A stretch of 64,000 bases of DNA, taken from positions 62,001 to 126,000 of the forward strand of contig CATLDC010000002.1 of NCBI GenBank assembly GCA_949902595.1, read 5' to 3'. The notes below the pieces were generated by a model. It made no database searches. It was not told the origin of the DNA and was given only the letters and a program-made list of their open reading frames with translations. This stretch comes from an uncultured Candidatus Melainabacteria bacterium. GTDB lineage: Bacteria > Cyanobacteriota > Vampirovibrionia > Gastranaerophilales > Gastranaerophilaceae. Shown piece after piece: positions 43,396 to 51,739 of this stretch (its first letter is position 1; each line of letters starts with the position of its first letter). A program made the position numbers and the translations under genes.

Positions 43396-43782
43396 CTATG
43401 ACTTCTTAAACCAGCCTTTAACTTTTTCATACCCTTTAACAGCGTATTCTTTTGCCTGTGAGCACCACTTGTGACATGGCTCTGTAATCTTGTCAGATTT
43501 TTTCATAAAGTCTTTGAACTTGCCGTCTTTGAGTTTTCCCACAACATCATATTTATGTGCACAGCCCAAGCCGCCGATTACAAGAGCAATAAATGCTGCT
43601 CCCTTCAAAACTGTTGAAACAAAAGAAGATGATTTTTCCTCACCGTAATCCCTGCCTCTAAAATTCACCGTATCTCTGTCAGGAGTCTGAACAATCGGGG
43701 TTTCAGGACGCGGGGTATCTACATTGCGTCTGGCAGCAACGCTTCCACATGATTCTCCGCCATAAAATGATACATGATTCAT
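43396..43782 (-). CDS. hypothetical protein with one membrane segment, 128 aa
   Basis: The N-terminal 55 residues are polar with a DTVNFRGRDYG segment; NFxG-like tags of this kind recur in small proteins that I associate with this lineage. A hydrophobic stretch (VLKGAAFIALVIGGLGCA, about 58-75) is followed by a lysine-rich tail with two Cys. The ATG at 43782 follows AAGGAGG. The promoter carries TTGTAAA repeats and GCAATTTTT-N16-TACATG. Function unknown. Confidence 0.6.
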   Translation of the reverse strand: MNHVSFYGGESCGSVAARRNVDTPRPETPIVQTPDRDTVNFRGRDYGEEKSSSFVSTVLKGAAFIALVIGGLGCAHKYDVVGKLKDGKFKDFMKKSDKITEPCHKWCSQAKEYAVKGYEKVKGWFKKS

Positions 43783-43811
43783 ACAAACCTCCTTAGAGTT
43801 ACACACCTATA

Positions 43812-43843
43812 CATGTAAAAACCCTTTTCACACAAAAATTGCT
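43812..43843 (-). promoter_or_regulatory. GCAATTTTT-N16-TACATG promoter copy
   Basis: On the minus strand AGCAATTTTT (43843-43834), 16 bases, TACATG (43817-43812). TTGTAAAGTTTTGTAAAA lies upstream. Confidence 0.4.
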
Positions 43844-43880
43844 ATATACAGAGGCAAATATTAAAAAGTTTTACAAAACT

Positions 43881-44516
43881 TTACAAAAGGCCGCTTCTTT
43901 TGTATTCGAGTTGTTTCTGAATACATTTTTGGGAAATAAAATCCATGTCGTTTTCCTGCAAATCAACAAACCTGAATGCAGATTTTAGAATATCGTCTTC
44001 GTCATCAAAGCGCACAAATTTGGCTTTTGTCTTGAGTTCATGGTTTGGAAACAGAATCTTTATGTAAACATCTTCTATGCTGTCAATTTTATGCGGAAGT
44101 TCAAGCCTTATGCCGTTTGCAGAGATATCGTAAGTGGTGCAGGGAGTATGAATAATTTCGCCTTTTTCTTTATAAGAGAGCACAACTTTTTCCTGCATTC
44201 TCACCCTGAAATACTCCCTATTTTGCTGGTATTCAAGCCCGTCCGGGGTTTGGAGTGTAAAATATATATAAGGGTCTCTGATTTCAAAATACTTGAGAGT
44301 CGTTGTGGTTCTATACAGTCCGTTATTGCACACAAAGCTCAAAAGCACATCCTGCGGTGCTGAAACGTGGATACCTTCTTCGTATTTTATACAGGATACG
44401 ATTTCTCGCTCGCCCATAAATTTTATTGCTGCTTTTTTGCAGCAAGTTCTCTCTGAGCGGTCTTTGTAGACAATTTTTATATAATTAATACTATCCAGAT
44501 TAAGATTGAATTTCAT
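43881..44516 (-). CDS. PilZ-domain protein, YcgR-like c-di-GMP effector
   Basis: A 211-aa protein with an N-terminal YcgR-like beta domain and a C-terminal PilZ domain. The c-di-GMP motif is complete: QNREYFRVR (RxxxR type, about residue 100-108) and DISANGIRLEL (DxSxxG, about 131-141). In flagellated bacteria YcgR-type proteins brake or steer the flagellar motor. The start at 44516 lies seven bases after TATAAT on the minus strand (leaderless type); an ATG two codons upstream is an alternative. Divergent from the HAD gene, with both promoters in the 46-bp gap. Confidence 0.85.
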   Translation of the reverse strand: MKFNLNLDSINYIKIVYKDRSERTCCKKAAIKFMGEREIVSCIKYEEGIHVSAPQDVLLSFVCNNGLYRTTTTLKYFEIRDPYIYFTLQTPDGLEYQQNREYFRVRMQEKVVLSYKEKGEIIHTPCTTYDISANGIRLELPHKIDSIEDVYIKILFPNHELKTKAKFVRFDDEDDILKSAFRFVDLQENDMDFISQKCIQKQLEYKRSGLL

Positions 44517-44550
44517 TACCATAATTATATCAGATAAAACTACTTTGGAG

Positions 44551-44556
44551 TATAAT
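44551..44556 (+). promoter_or_regulatory. -10 box of the HAD gene, leaderless type
   Basis: TATAAT ends six bases before the ATG at 44563. A second TATAAT on the other strand (44523-44528) serves the PilZ gene. Confidence 0.5.
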
Positions 44557-44562
44557 TGAGAT

Positions 44563-45249
44563 ATGAAAGGCATTATTTTTGATTTTAACGGAACGCTATA
44601 CTGGGACTCACAGCTTCACTACGATGCGTGGAGAGAGTTCTCCAAAATTTTGAGAGGAACAGCTTTTTCTGACGAAGAAATGCGAGACAAAATGTTCGGA
44701 CACACAAACGCTGACATCATTGAATACGCAATCGGCAAAAAGCCTTCTGAAGAGATGGTCGAAAAGTATGCCAAAGAAAAAGAATCACTCTACCGCAAGC
44801 GCTGCCTGCTAGATAGAGAAAGCTTCAAGCTTGCACCCGGTGCTGTTAGGTTTTTGGACTTTCTAAAAGAAAACAACATCCCGAGAACCATTGCAACAAT
44901 GTCAGAATGGGATAATGTAGAGTTCTACATAAAAGAATTTAATCTCGCAAAATGGTTTGATTTGGATAAAATTGTGTACTCAAACGGAAAAATTCCGGGA
45001 AAACCAGCTCCAGACATATTCCTTATTGCAGCAGAAAGACTTGGTTTAGAGCCAAAGGACTGCGTTGTAGTCGAAGACGCTATTGCCGGAATAAAATCAG
45101 CACAAAGTGCCGGAATAGGTAAAATCCTTGCGATAGCTTCACTTGAGCCGATAGAATTTTATAAACAGATTGACTGCGTTGATACGATTATCAAAAACTT
45201 TGACGAGCTTGACCGCGCTATTTTTGATTGTCAACTTTCTCGCTCTTAG
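44563..45249 (+). CDS. HAD-superfamily hydrolase, beta-phosphoglucomutase/phosphoglycolate phosphatase-like
   Basis: A 228-aa HAD hydrolase with an alpha-helical C1 cap. Motif I reads DFNGTLYWDS: the nucleophile Asp is present but the second Asp, the usual acid/base, is Asn. Motif II (TMS), motif III Lys (GKPAPD) and motif IV VVVEDAIAGI are intact. This DFNGTL form is seen in a clade of HAD proteins, so it may be normal for the group. Substrate unknown. The gene has a leaderless-type promoter and overlaps the convergent glycine-rich gene by 32 bp. Confidence 0.85.
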   Translation: MKGIIFDFNGTLYWDSQLHYDAWREFSKILRGTAFSDEEMRDKMFGHTNADIIEYAIGKKPSEEMVEKYAKEKESLYRKRCLLDRESFKLAPGAVRFLDFLKENNIPRTIATMSEWDNVEFYIKEFNLAKWFDLDKIVYSNGKIPGKPAPDIFLIAAERLGLEPKDCVVVEDAIAGIKSAQSAGIGKILAIASLEPIEFYKQIDCVDTIIKNFDELDRAIFDCQLSRS

Positions 45250-45523
45250 GCGGGAAGATTTTTTGCCACAAGTTTTTCACGCCTTTTGCAACACCGCCGA
45301 TAATCTTCGGAACAAGTGGCAAGAATGTCATACCAGCGGCATAGCCGAGCCCGATTCCTGCGCCCATTTCAAACCCGCCGCCACCGCAGCCGAATCCGTA
45401 TCCGAAGCACCCCGGAGAAAAGCTTCCCATTCCCCAGCCGCAGCCCCAGTTGTTCCAGCCGCAACCGCCTATGCGTCTGCCGTTTATAAAGATATTGGTG
45501 TTACTGATTGAACCACAGTACAT
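45218..45523 (-). CDS. glycine/cysteine-rich hypothetical protein, 101 aa
   Basis: The first 60 residues are dominated by Gly, Cys, Trp and Phe (GGCGWNNWGCGWGMGSF, GYGFGCGGGGFEMG), followed by a hydrophobic segment (GLGYAAGMTFLPLVPKIIGG) and a basic tail. No family recognised; such composition suggests a membrane-associated or surface-layer small protein. It has both the TTGTAAA repeats and a TATATA promoter of the recurring form, plus a GAGG ribosome site. Its 32-bp overlap with the HAD gene is unusual, but composition and promoter support it. Confidence 0.55.
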   Translation of the reverse strand: MYCGSISNTNIFINGRRIGGCGWNNWGCGWGMGSFSPGCFGYGFGCGGGGFEMGAGIGLGYAAGMTFLPLVPKIIGGVAKGVKNLWQKIFPPKSEKVDNQK

Positions 45524-45551
45524 ATTTTTATCCTCGTTTTATACTCTTATA

Positions 45552-45583
45552 TATATAAAGTATGCCTGCTTTAAATAATTGAC
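45552..45583 (-). promoter_or_regulatory. GTCAATTATT-N16-TATATA promoter copy
   Basis: On the minus strand GTCAATTATT (45583-45574), 16 bases ending in ATACTT, TATATA (45557-45552). TGTAAACTTTTGTAAA lies just upstream. Confidence 0.45.
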
Positions 45584-45684
45584 TTAGTTTTTACAAAAGT
45601 TTACATTACCCCGAAAACTCGTGCTATGTATTTGCCCCTGTTTGGAGTAAAATCAAAGGAGTAATCAGAAGGAGAAAAAGAGTT

Positions 45685-46644
45685 ATGATAATGATTGCAG
45701 TAGCATTGCTTATGAGTATGGTTTTGTGCCTCTTATTCGGAGTGCCGTATATAGACTTTTTGAGAAAGAAAACCATCGGGCAGTATATTCTTGATGTTGC
45801 GCCGGAAGCTCATGCAAAAAAAGCCGGAACCCCGACAACGGGCGGCGTGTTTATCATTGCAGCGATTATTATTTCCTCAATCATAACCCTTTTGATGGCG
45901 CAGCAGATGGACAATTCTGCGTGGATAATTATTATAACGCTTCTATTTATGGCTCTCGCTGGTTTTCAGGACGATTATTTGAAAATCAAGGGGCATGAAA
46001 ACAAGGGCTTGAGCCCGCGCGGGAAGCTTGTAAGACAGATTCTGATTGCTCTGATTCCGACAATTTACGCAATGCAGACTTACGGGACGGTAATAACTCT
46101 CGGGTCAAAGTCTTTTGACTTAGGGTTCTTATACCCAATTTTCACGGTCTTTGTTGTAACAGGTGCGTCTAACGCTTACAACCTTACAGACGGGCTTGAC
46201 GGGCTTGCTGCTGCCACAGGGATTCCGGCGTTTATGGCGTGCGGTCTAATTGCGTTTATGGACGGCCATTCAGCAGCTGCGATTGTTGCAGCGACTGTAA
46301 TCGGTGCGTTAATCGGGTTTTTGAGATACAACAAGCCAAAAGCGCAGGTATTTATGGGTGACACAGGCTCACTTGCTCTTGGCGGGCTTCTCGGAACGCT
46401 TGCCGTACTTGGAAGGTGCGAGCTTTTGCTTGCAGTATTCGGCGGGGTATTTGTTATAGAGACTTTATCTGTAATTTTGCAGGTTACAAGTTTCAAGCTC
46501 ACAGGGAAGCGAATTTTCAAGATGTCGCCGATTCATCACCACTTTGAGCTTTGCAATCATTCTGAGATTAGAATTGTAAAAGAATTTACTCTTGTATCGC
46601 TTATACTTTCAGTTACAGCGGTTGTTTTAAATATTATTCTCTAA
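45685..46644 (+). CDS. mraY: phospho-N-acetylmuramoyl-pentapeptide transferase MraY
   Basis: A 319-aa polytopic membrane enzyme that attaches phospho-MurNAc-pentapeptide to undecaprenyl phosphate, giving lipid I. Catalytic signs: AGFQDDYLKI (Asp-Asp), NAYNLTDGLDGLA and IHHHFEL. About ten membrane segments are expected. An AGAAGGAG ribosome site precedes the ATG. It leads a four-gene cell-wall operon mraY-murD-ftsW-murG, the conserved core of the dcw cluster; murE, murF and murC are not in this segment. Confidence 0.96.
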   Translation: MIMIAVALLMSMVLCLLFGVPYIDFLRKKTIGQYILDVAPEAHAKKAGTPTTGGVFIIAAIIISSIITLLMAQQMDNSAWIIIITLLFMALAGFQDDYLKIKGHENKGLSPRGKLVRQILIALIPTIYAMQTYGTVITLGSKSFDLGFLYPIFTVFVVTGASNAYNLTDGLDGLAAATGIPAFMACGLIAFMDGHSAAAIVAATVIGALIGFLRYNKPKAQVFMGDTGSLALGGLLGTLAVLGRCELLLAVFGGVFVIETLSVILQVTSFKLTGKRIFKMSPIHHHFELCNHSEIRIVKEFTLVSLILSVTAVVLNIIL

Positions 46645-46659
46645 GAAAGTGTGAATTTT

Positions 46660-47967
46660 ATGTCAGAAAAAGTTTTAATACTTGGTTTATCAAAAAGCGG
46701 AATTTCTGCTGCGGAATACGCTCTTACAAAGGGCTACGATGTTTTTATAACAGAATCGAAAGCCCCGAAAGAAGAGTTTAAGCAGAAGATTGAAGAATTA
46801 AAACAAAAGGGAGTAAAAATAGAGTGCGGATACCACAGTGACGAGTTCATTTCCGGCTCCTCTTTTGCGGTAACAAGCCCGGGGATTCCGCCAAAATCAG
46901 AAATATTCCAACGACTAAACGAGAAAAACATCAAGATAATTTCTGAAATCGAGTTTGCTTACCTTAACACAAAGATTCCGTTTATCGTAATCACGGGAAC
47001 AAACGGCAAAACCACCACAACAGCGCTTGTATCGCACATTTTAAGCAAGAAGTTTTCAGCGCCTGTATGCGGGAATATTGGTGTTCCGCCGACTTCTCTA
47101 ATAAGCGAAGACCATGATTTTCTTGTGTGTGAAGTAAGTTCTTATCAGGCTCAAATGACAGAAAAATTCAAGGCAAAAATCGCCTGCTGGACTAATTTTA
47201 CACCTGACCACATTGACTGGCATGGAGGATTGGAAAACTACTTCAAGGCAAAAGCAAAGTTGTTTTTGCCGCCGCAGGAGCCTGAATTTGCGATTCTGAA
47301 TGCCAATGATTCAAAGCTCAGGAAGTTTTCCAAAGAGTGCAATAATGTTGTTTTCTTTGACGACGCAAAGGATTGCGGGATAATTGACGGCTTTATTTGT
47401 TACAAGGGAGAGAAAGTTATTTCGCTCAAGGACTGTCCGCTTGTGGGGCATCACAATTATCAGAACATCATGTGCGGAATAATTATTGCGAAGCTTCTCG
47501 GAATGAGCAGCTCTGACATAAAAGAGCAGATAATGTCTTTCCGCGCACCGGAGCACAGGCTTGAGAAGGTTCGCGAGATGGGCGGGATAACTTTTTACAA
47601 CGATTCAAAGGCTACGAATCCCGAGGCATCAATTGTTGCAATAGATTCCTTTAACAACACAGATGTTGCTTTGATTCTCGGGGGGCGGGACAAGAACACT
47701 GATTTGACCGAGATGTGTCATTCCATTAACAAGCACATCAAGACAGTGCTTTTGATCGGGGAGGCAACAGAAAGATTTGAAGAAAATCTGAAAAAAAATG
47801 GTTTTAGTAATATAATTAAAGAACACTCAATGGAAGAAGCAATTGACAGAGCAATCAGTTTAAAACCTGACGTGGTACTTCTTTCACCGGCGTGCGCAAG
47901 CTTTGACATGTTCAAGAGTTACGAACATAGAGGAGAAGTTTTCAAAGAGTATGTCTTATCTAAATAA
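46660..47967 (+). CDS. murD: UDP-N-acetylmuramoylalanine-D-glutamate ligase MurD
   Basis: A 435-aa Mur ligase that adds D-Glu to UDP-MurNAc-L-Ala. An N-terminal Rossmann-like domain (VLILGLSKSGISAA) precedes the ATP-binding GTNGKTTTTALV (about 112-123), the HIDWHG segment, PEHRLE and the C-terminal YNDSKATNPEAS (about 310). ATG at 46660 is preferred over a GTG three codons upstream. It follows mraY by 15 bp and overlaps ftsW by 17 bp. Confidence 0.95.
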   Translation: MSEKVLILGLSKSGISAAEYALTKGYDVFITESKAPKEEFKQKIEELKQKGVKIECGYHSDEFISGSSFAVTSPGIPPKSEIFQRLNEKNIKIISEIEFAYLNTKIPFIVITGTNGKTTTTALVSHILSKKFSAPVCGNIGVPPTSLISEDHDFLVCEVSSYQAQMTEKFKAKIACWTNFTPDHIDWHGGLENYFKAKAKLFLPPQEPEFAILNANDSKLRKFSKECNNVVFFDDAKDCGIIDGFICYKGEKVISLKDCPLVGHHNYQNIMCGIIIAKLLGMSSSDIKEQIMSFRAPEHRLEKVREMGGITFYNDSKATNPEASIVAIDSFNNTDVALILGGRDKNTDLTEMCHSINKHIKTVLLIGEATERFEENLKKNGFSNIIKEHSMEEAIDRAISLKPDVVLLSPACASFDMFKSYEHRGEVFKEYVLSK

Positions 47968-49099
47968 TTACAACACCGAAAAAATGAGTACGCAGAACAT
48001 GCAATCAGACAGACCGTTATTGATTGCGGTTATTTTCCTTGTTGTAATCGGGCTTATGGCAATATTTTCTGCCAGCGCTCCAAAATGCATTGACATGGGG
48101 CTCAATCCTGCAAGGTTCCTCATCCAGCAGCTTCTTTGCGTGATAGTGGGAATTGTGGGTTTAAGATTCCTTTCCAATTTTCATTACAAAAAGCTCATGG
48201 CATACACTTTGCCGTTTGCTGTTTTTGTAATCATAATGCTTGTTCTGGTTAAAGTTGCCGGTACGACTGTAAACGGTGCGCAGCGATGGATTAACATAGG
48301 GCCTTTGAGTTTGCAGCCGTCAGAGTTTGCAAAGCCGGCTGTTGTAATGCTTCTTGCTGCGGTTTTTTACAAGAACACAGATTTACTGGACAACAACAAA
48401 ATCGTTACAGCGTTTGTGCCGATACTCATAATGATAGGGCTTATTTTTACCCAGCCAAACTTAAGTATGGTGCTGCTTTTGCTTTCAACCTCCGTTGCAA
48501 TATATTTATGCGCAGGCGGTTCTGTGCAGCTAATACTTGGCGGAGCTGGATTAATGATACCGCTTTTGCTTCTAAAAGGTTTAAAAGGCTACCAGTCATC
48601 TCGTATCACGACCTGGCTTCATCCGGAAGCTGACCCGCTCGGTGCCGGTTACAACATCATCCAGTCGCTTGTTGCGTTCGCCTCAGGCGGGTTTTACGGA
48701 CTTGGATACGGGGCTTCAAAGCAGAAGCTGGCATGGCTTCCGGAAGCGCACACAGACTTTATCTTTGCGGTAATCGGGGAAGAGCACGGATTTTTAGGGT
48801 GTTTTCTTATAATCTGTCTTTTCTGGACGATTCTACAGCGCGGGTTTGTGATTGCGGTCAAGTGTCAGGACATGTACGGAAAGCTGCTTGCTCTCGGGCT
48901 TACGTTCTCAATCTGTTTTCAGGGGTTCCTGAACATGTGGGTTGCAAGTTCGTTTGTACCGGCAACAGGTGTTCCTATGCCGTTCATTAGTTACGGCGGT
49001 TCATCTATCATGGTATCATTATGGATGGTTGGAATTTTATTAAACATATCAAAAGACAATGTGAGAAGGATAAGAACTAATGTCAGAAGTATACAATAG
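47951..49099 (+). CDS. ftsW: FtsW/RodA/SpoVE-family lipid II polymerase, FtsW
   Basis: A 382-aa SEDS-family protein with about ten membrane helices, which polymerises lipid II during septum synthesis. Family signs: NGAQRWINIGPLSLQPSEFAK, with the catalytic-region residues, and VPATGVPMPFISYGGSS near the C-terminus. The start is uncertain: 47951 (overlapping murD by 17 bp) or the ATG at 47984; neither has a strong ribosome site. Between murD and murG, as in most dcw clusters, which favours FtsW over RodA. Confidence 0.93.
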   Translation: MSYLNNYNTEKMSTQNMQSDRPLLIAVIFLVVIGLMAIFSASAPKCIDMGLNPARFLIQQLLCVIVGIVGLRFLSNFHYKKLMAYTLPFAVFVIIMLVLVKVAGTTVNGAQRWINIGPLSLQPSEFAKPAVVMLLAAVFYKNTDLLDNNKIVTAFVPILIMIGLIFTQPNLSMVLLLLSTSVAIYLCAGGSVQLILGGAGLMIPLLLLKGLKGYQSSRITTWLHPEADPLGAGYNIIQSLVAFASGGFYGLGYGASKQKLAWLPEAHTDFIFAVIGEEHGFLGCFLIICLFWTILQRGFVIAVKCQDMYGKLLALGLTFSICFQGFLNMWVASSFVPATGVPMPFISYGGSSIMVSLWMVGILLNISKDNVRRIRTNVRSIQ

Positions 49100-50198
49100 C
49101 ACCTATTTCGTCACAGGAGGCGGAACAGGAGGACATATTTACCCTGCAATGGCTGTGGCTGACGCTCTGAATCAGGACGGAGCAAAGGTTTACTATGTGG
49201 GTAACAAGCGCAACATGGAATTTGAGCTTGCTGCAAAAAAAGGATACAAGTTTCTGCACGTGAGTGTTTCCGGCATGCCAAGAAAGCTAAACCCGAAGTT
49301 CTTCATCTGGGGTGTTAAGCTTGTAAAAGCCATCATACGTTCAATCAGGTACATCAAAAAGTACAAGCCAGACGCGGTTTTTGCAACAGGCGGCTATGTT
49401 TCAGCCCCGCTGATTTTTGCCTGCATCATAACCAAGACCCCTTACATGATGCACGACTGTGACGCAATGCCCGGGCTTGTTACAAGAAGGCTTTCTAAGC
49501 GTGCAAAATACGTTTCGCTTGCGTTTGCAAACGCAAAAAAGTTTATTCCCAACAAAAACGCAATCGTTACCGGAAATCCTATAAGAGAAGAATTTAAGAC
49601 CAAAACAAAGCCGGCTGCCAGAGCAGAAATGGGGTTAGAAAACAGGCTCACTTTGTGCATAATGGGTGGTTCGCAGGGTGCGAAGTCTATCAACAACACG
49701 ACAATCGAGCTTATCAAAGAATTGTCGCAAGAATTGAATCTGCAAGTATTTTTCCAGACCGGAAAAAAGAACTACGAAGATGTTATAGAGAGAATCCAGA
49801 AGATTTATCCGGCGTTTGAGCAGGACAGGAATCTTATCATAAGGCCTTATTTTGAAAACATGATATCGGTTCTCAAATCCAGCGACATTGTGGTTTCACG
49901 CGCCGGCTCGTTGAGTCTTTCAGAGATTTGCGCATCAGAAGCTGCGCCGATTCTCATACCTTATCCGCATGCTGCTGCAAATCACCAGCGTATAAACGCA
50001 AAGTACTTGCTTGAGATGGGTGCCTGTGTTTACATTGAGGACAAGGATTTGGAGCCGAACAAGTTAAGAGAAACGATTGTAGAGCTTTTGGAGAATCCGG
50101 TAAAAATGAATTATCTGAAGCAAAACGCTTCTCATCTTGCAAAATTTGACGCAACAGAGACGATTGCAAAGTGTGTTAAAGATATTGGAAACACTTGA
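49080..50198 (+). CDS. murG: UDP-N-acetylglucosamine-N-acetylmuramyl-(pentapeptide) pyrophosphoryl-undecaprenol GlcNAc transferase MurG
   Basis: A 372-aa GT28 enzyme, the last cytoplasmic step of lipid II synthesis. The lipid-I site loop TGGGTGGHIYPAMA (about 12-25), CIMGGSQGAKSINN and SRAGSLSLSEICASEAAPILIPYP are all present. It overlaps ftsW by 20 bp and closes the operon. A promoter for the opposite, divergent unit and a plus-strand candidate RNA begin right after its stop codon. Confidence 0.96.
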   Translation: MSEVYNSTYFVTGGGTGGHIYPAMAVADALNQDGAKVYYVGNKRNMEFELAAKKGYKFLHVSVSGMPRKLNPKFFIWGVKLVKAIIRSIRYIKKYKPDAVFATGGYVSAPLIFACIITKTPYMMHDCDAMPGLVTRRLSKRAKYVSLAFANAKKFIPNKNAIVTGNPIREEFKTKTKPAARAEMGLENRLTLCIMGGSQGAKSINNTTIELIKELSQELNLQVFFQTGKKNYEDVIERIQKIYPAFEQDRNLIIRPYFENMISVLKSSDIVVSRAGSLSLSEICASEAAPILIPYPHAAANHQRINAKYLLEMGACVYIEDKDLEPNKLRETIVELLENPVKMNYLKQNASHLAKFDATETIAKCVKDIGNT

Positions 50199-50223
50199 AA
50201 ATTTTCTAAAATGGGTTAAAATA

Positions 50224-50394
50224 AGAGTACAGGCATGGGTGGCGTTAACACCCAAACCTGCGTCCCGATTAAAGGACTTTGGTTGCGAGAACTATTGCTA
50301 GTATTAGTAATAGTTCTTTTTCGCTAATTTTGACTATCATTCTGACCTCCTTTCGTTAGCGAAAATCATAATCAAAATCTTTAGCCTGTACTCT
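50224..50394 (+). ncRNA. candidate structured or antisense RNA opposite the 23-aa peptide gene
   Basis: A TTGAAA (50195-50200)-N16-TAAAAT (50217-50222) promoter on the plus strand would start transcription near 50229, at an 11-bp stem AGAGTACAGGC (50224-50234) whose partner GCCTGTACTCT is at 50384-50394. Between are GGGTG/CACCC and GTCC/GGAC hairpins and a long AGAACTATT/AATAGTTCT stem. It could be an antitoxin RNA for the peptide on the other strand. A 6S-RNA-like molecule is the main alternative. The fold exists on both strands. Confidence 0.4.
50269..50340 (-). CDS. small hydrophobic peptide gene, 23 aa, toxin-like
   Basis: An AGGAGG ribosome site lies five bases before the ATG at 50340. 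The product begins MIVKISEKE, then a hydrophobic helix (LLLILAIVLA) and ends TKVL, typical of membrane-acting type I toxin peptides. The minus-strand promoter TTGATA-N16-TATAAT (50442-50415) would start the mRNA near 50408. In that RNA the start region (50341-50327) pairs with 50378-50364 in 14 of 15 positions, which hides the start codon, and the 5' and 3' ends form an 11-bp stem. Both are features of type I toxin mRNAs. No family match is claimed. Confidence 0.55.
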   Translation of the reverse strand: MIVKISEKELLLILAIVLATKVL

Positions 50395-50414
50395 ATTTTA
50401 AATGTGCTTATTGT

Positions 50415-50442
50415 ATTATAACAAAATCTTTACATTTATCAA
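50415..50442 (-). promoter_or_regulatory. promoter of the 23-aa peptide gene
   Basis: On the minus strand TTGATA (50442-50437), 16 bp, TATAAT (50420-50415), start of transcription near 50408. Confidence 0.5.
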
Positions 50443-50461
50443 TACATTATCCAAACGAGAA

Positions 50462-50484
50462 GGCGCGAAACGAAGTTTCGCGCC
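50462..50484. terminator. strong GC-rich hairpin between two minus-strand genes
   Basis: GGCGCGAAAC/GTTTCGCGCC with a three-base loop, 29 bp after the 394-codon gene's stop. No long T-run follows, so termination is likely but not certain. Confidence 0.5.
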
Positions 50485-50512
50485 AATAATAAATGTGTGA
50501 GCAATAAAGCTT

Positions 50513-51694
50513 TTATGCTGCTACCAGTACTGCTTTTATATCAGTCGGAAGCTTGTTATCCTTGAAGATATTTTCTACGACCTTCTTCAATACATCCTGA
50601 TTTTCACCAAGGAACGCATCGCACTCATCCGAACCCTTTGCAAAATACTTGCCGCCCTTGGTGATTCCAACTAACTCACCGTCTTTGTAGTGACATTTTG
50701 TAGTTGCGTCAAAATTATGTACGTAGGATTCAATCTTCATACCATTAGGAAGCTTGCCTTTAGCCAAATCCTTCGATGTGAACAGTGCTTTCGCCTCCGG
50801 ATTTCTGTAGAAGTATGCTTTTACTGCATCAGAATCCTCTGCAAGCCTTTCAAGAGAAGTAAGTTCAACCTTTGAAGCAGCTGTTTTTGCTTTTAGATTA
50901 GCCTTTGTGATTTTCAATGTGTTGTCCCCAATTTGAGTTGTCCATTGAACATCAGTAAGACCTTTACCCCAGCCGGCTTCGCGTTTTTCAATCTGTGCAA
51001 CTTTTGCTTTTAGTTTGTCTACAAACCTGATTTCATTAGGAATAGTTGATTCAGTAATATTTTTGATTGAAGTTGTTCCGTTGTGAATGTCAATAATTTC
51101 GCCATTCTTAACTGTTACTGTGTTTTTGATACCGCCGTCTTCAAACACGAACTTGTAGCCGTCGAGTTTTGAGTTTTTGTTAAACCTTGTCAACTTCTTG
51201 AGGTCAATGTCATATTTGTTGGCAAAATCTTCAACCGCTTTCTGACCGGAAATTGTCTTAGTTTTTCCAGGAATTGTGTAAACGAGCTTGCCGTCAGCAC
51301 CCATCATCGCACTGAATTTAGATATCACAGTCTCGGCTGCAGCGTTTTCTACAGCCCCTCCTGCTGCTGCTTCAGTCGCAGCCTTAGTGCCTTTGCCTCT
51401 TAGTCCGTTCCAGATTTGTTTAAATCCTTCTGCTATGCCTTTATCGCCGCCCTTTTTGTGAGCTTTGTATAGCAGAGCACCTGCGCCTACTGTAAGGAGA
51501 CCGCCAACAATAATTCCTGCATTGCTTGAGCTTTTTTCTTCAACCTTAGCTTGTGGAATAATATTGTTAACCTTTTCTGTTGGTACAGTATCCGTTGGCT
51601 GTGATTTGAAATTTAAATTGTACGAATTTAGAGCCTGCAAAAAAGCTGGATCATAGCCATAAGCGCCAATACTATCAAGTGCATAACCTGTCAT
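50513..51694 (-). CDS. hypothetical protein with one hydrophobic segment, 393 aa
   Basis: No known family. A polar N-terminus (about 1-55) is followed by a hydrophobic segment (AGIIVGGLLTVGAGALLY, about 59-76), an Ala/Gly-rich linker and a C-terminal region with two similar stretches (LDGYKFVFEDGGIKNTVTVKNGEIIDIHNG and MKIESYVHNFDATTKCHYKDGELVGITKGG) resembling wrap-around beta-hairpin repeats. No signal peptide. AAAGG precedes the ATG. Promoter of the recurring form with TTGTAAA repeats. It may be attached to the membrane by the internal segment. Confidence 0.6.
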   Translation of the reverse strand: MTGYALDSIGAYGYDPAFLQALNSYNLNFKSQPTDTVPTEKVNNIIPQAKVEEKSSSNAGIIVGGLLTVGAGALLYKAHKKGGDKGIAEGFKQIWNGLRGKGTKAATEAAAGGAVENAAAETVISKFSAMMGADGKLVYTIPGKTKTISGQKAVEDFANKYDIDLKKLTRFNKNSKLDGYKFVFEDGGIKNTVTVKNGEIIDIHNGTTSIKNITESTIPNEIRFVDKLKAKVAQIEKREAGWGKGLTDVQWTTQIGDNTLKITKANLKAKTAASKVELTSLERLAEDSDAVKAYFYRNPEAKALFTSKDLAKGKLPNGMKIESYVHNFDATTKCHYKDGELVGITKGGKYFAKGSDECDAFLGENQDVLKKVVENIFKDNKLPTDIKAVLVAA

Positions 51695-51739
51695 AATTAA
51701 CCGACCTTTCTAATTAACCTATAAAAAATTTCCCTTGTA

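Noticed and set aside
50224-50394. 6S RNA on the plus strand
   Set aside because: The closing stem and promoter fit loosely, but the minus strand has a well-spaced ribosome site and frame, which a 6S RNA would not explain. Kept only as an alternative.
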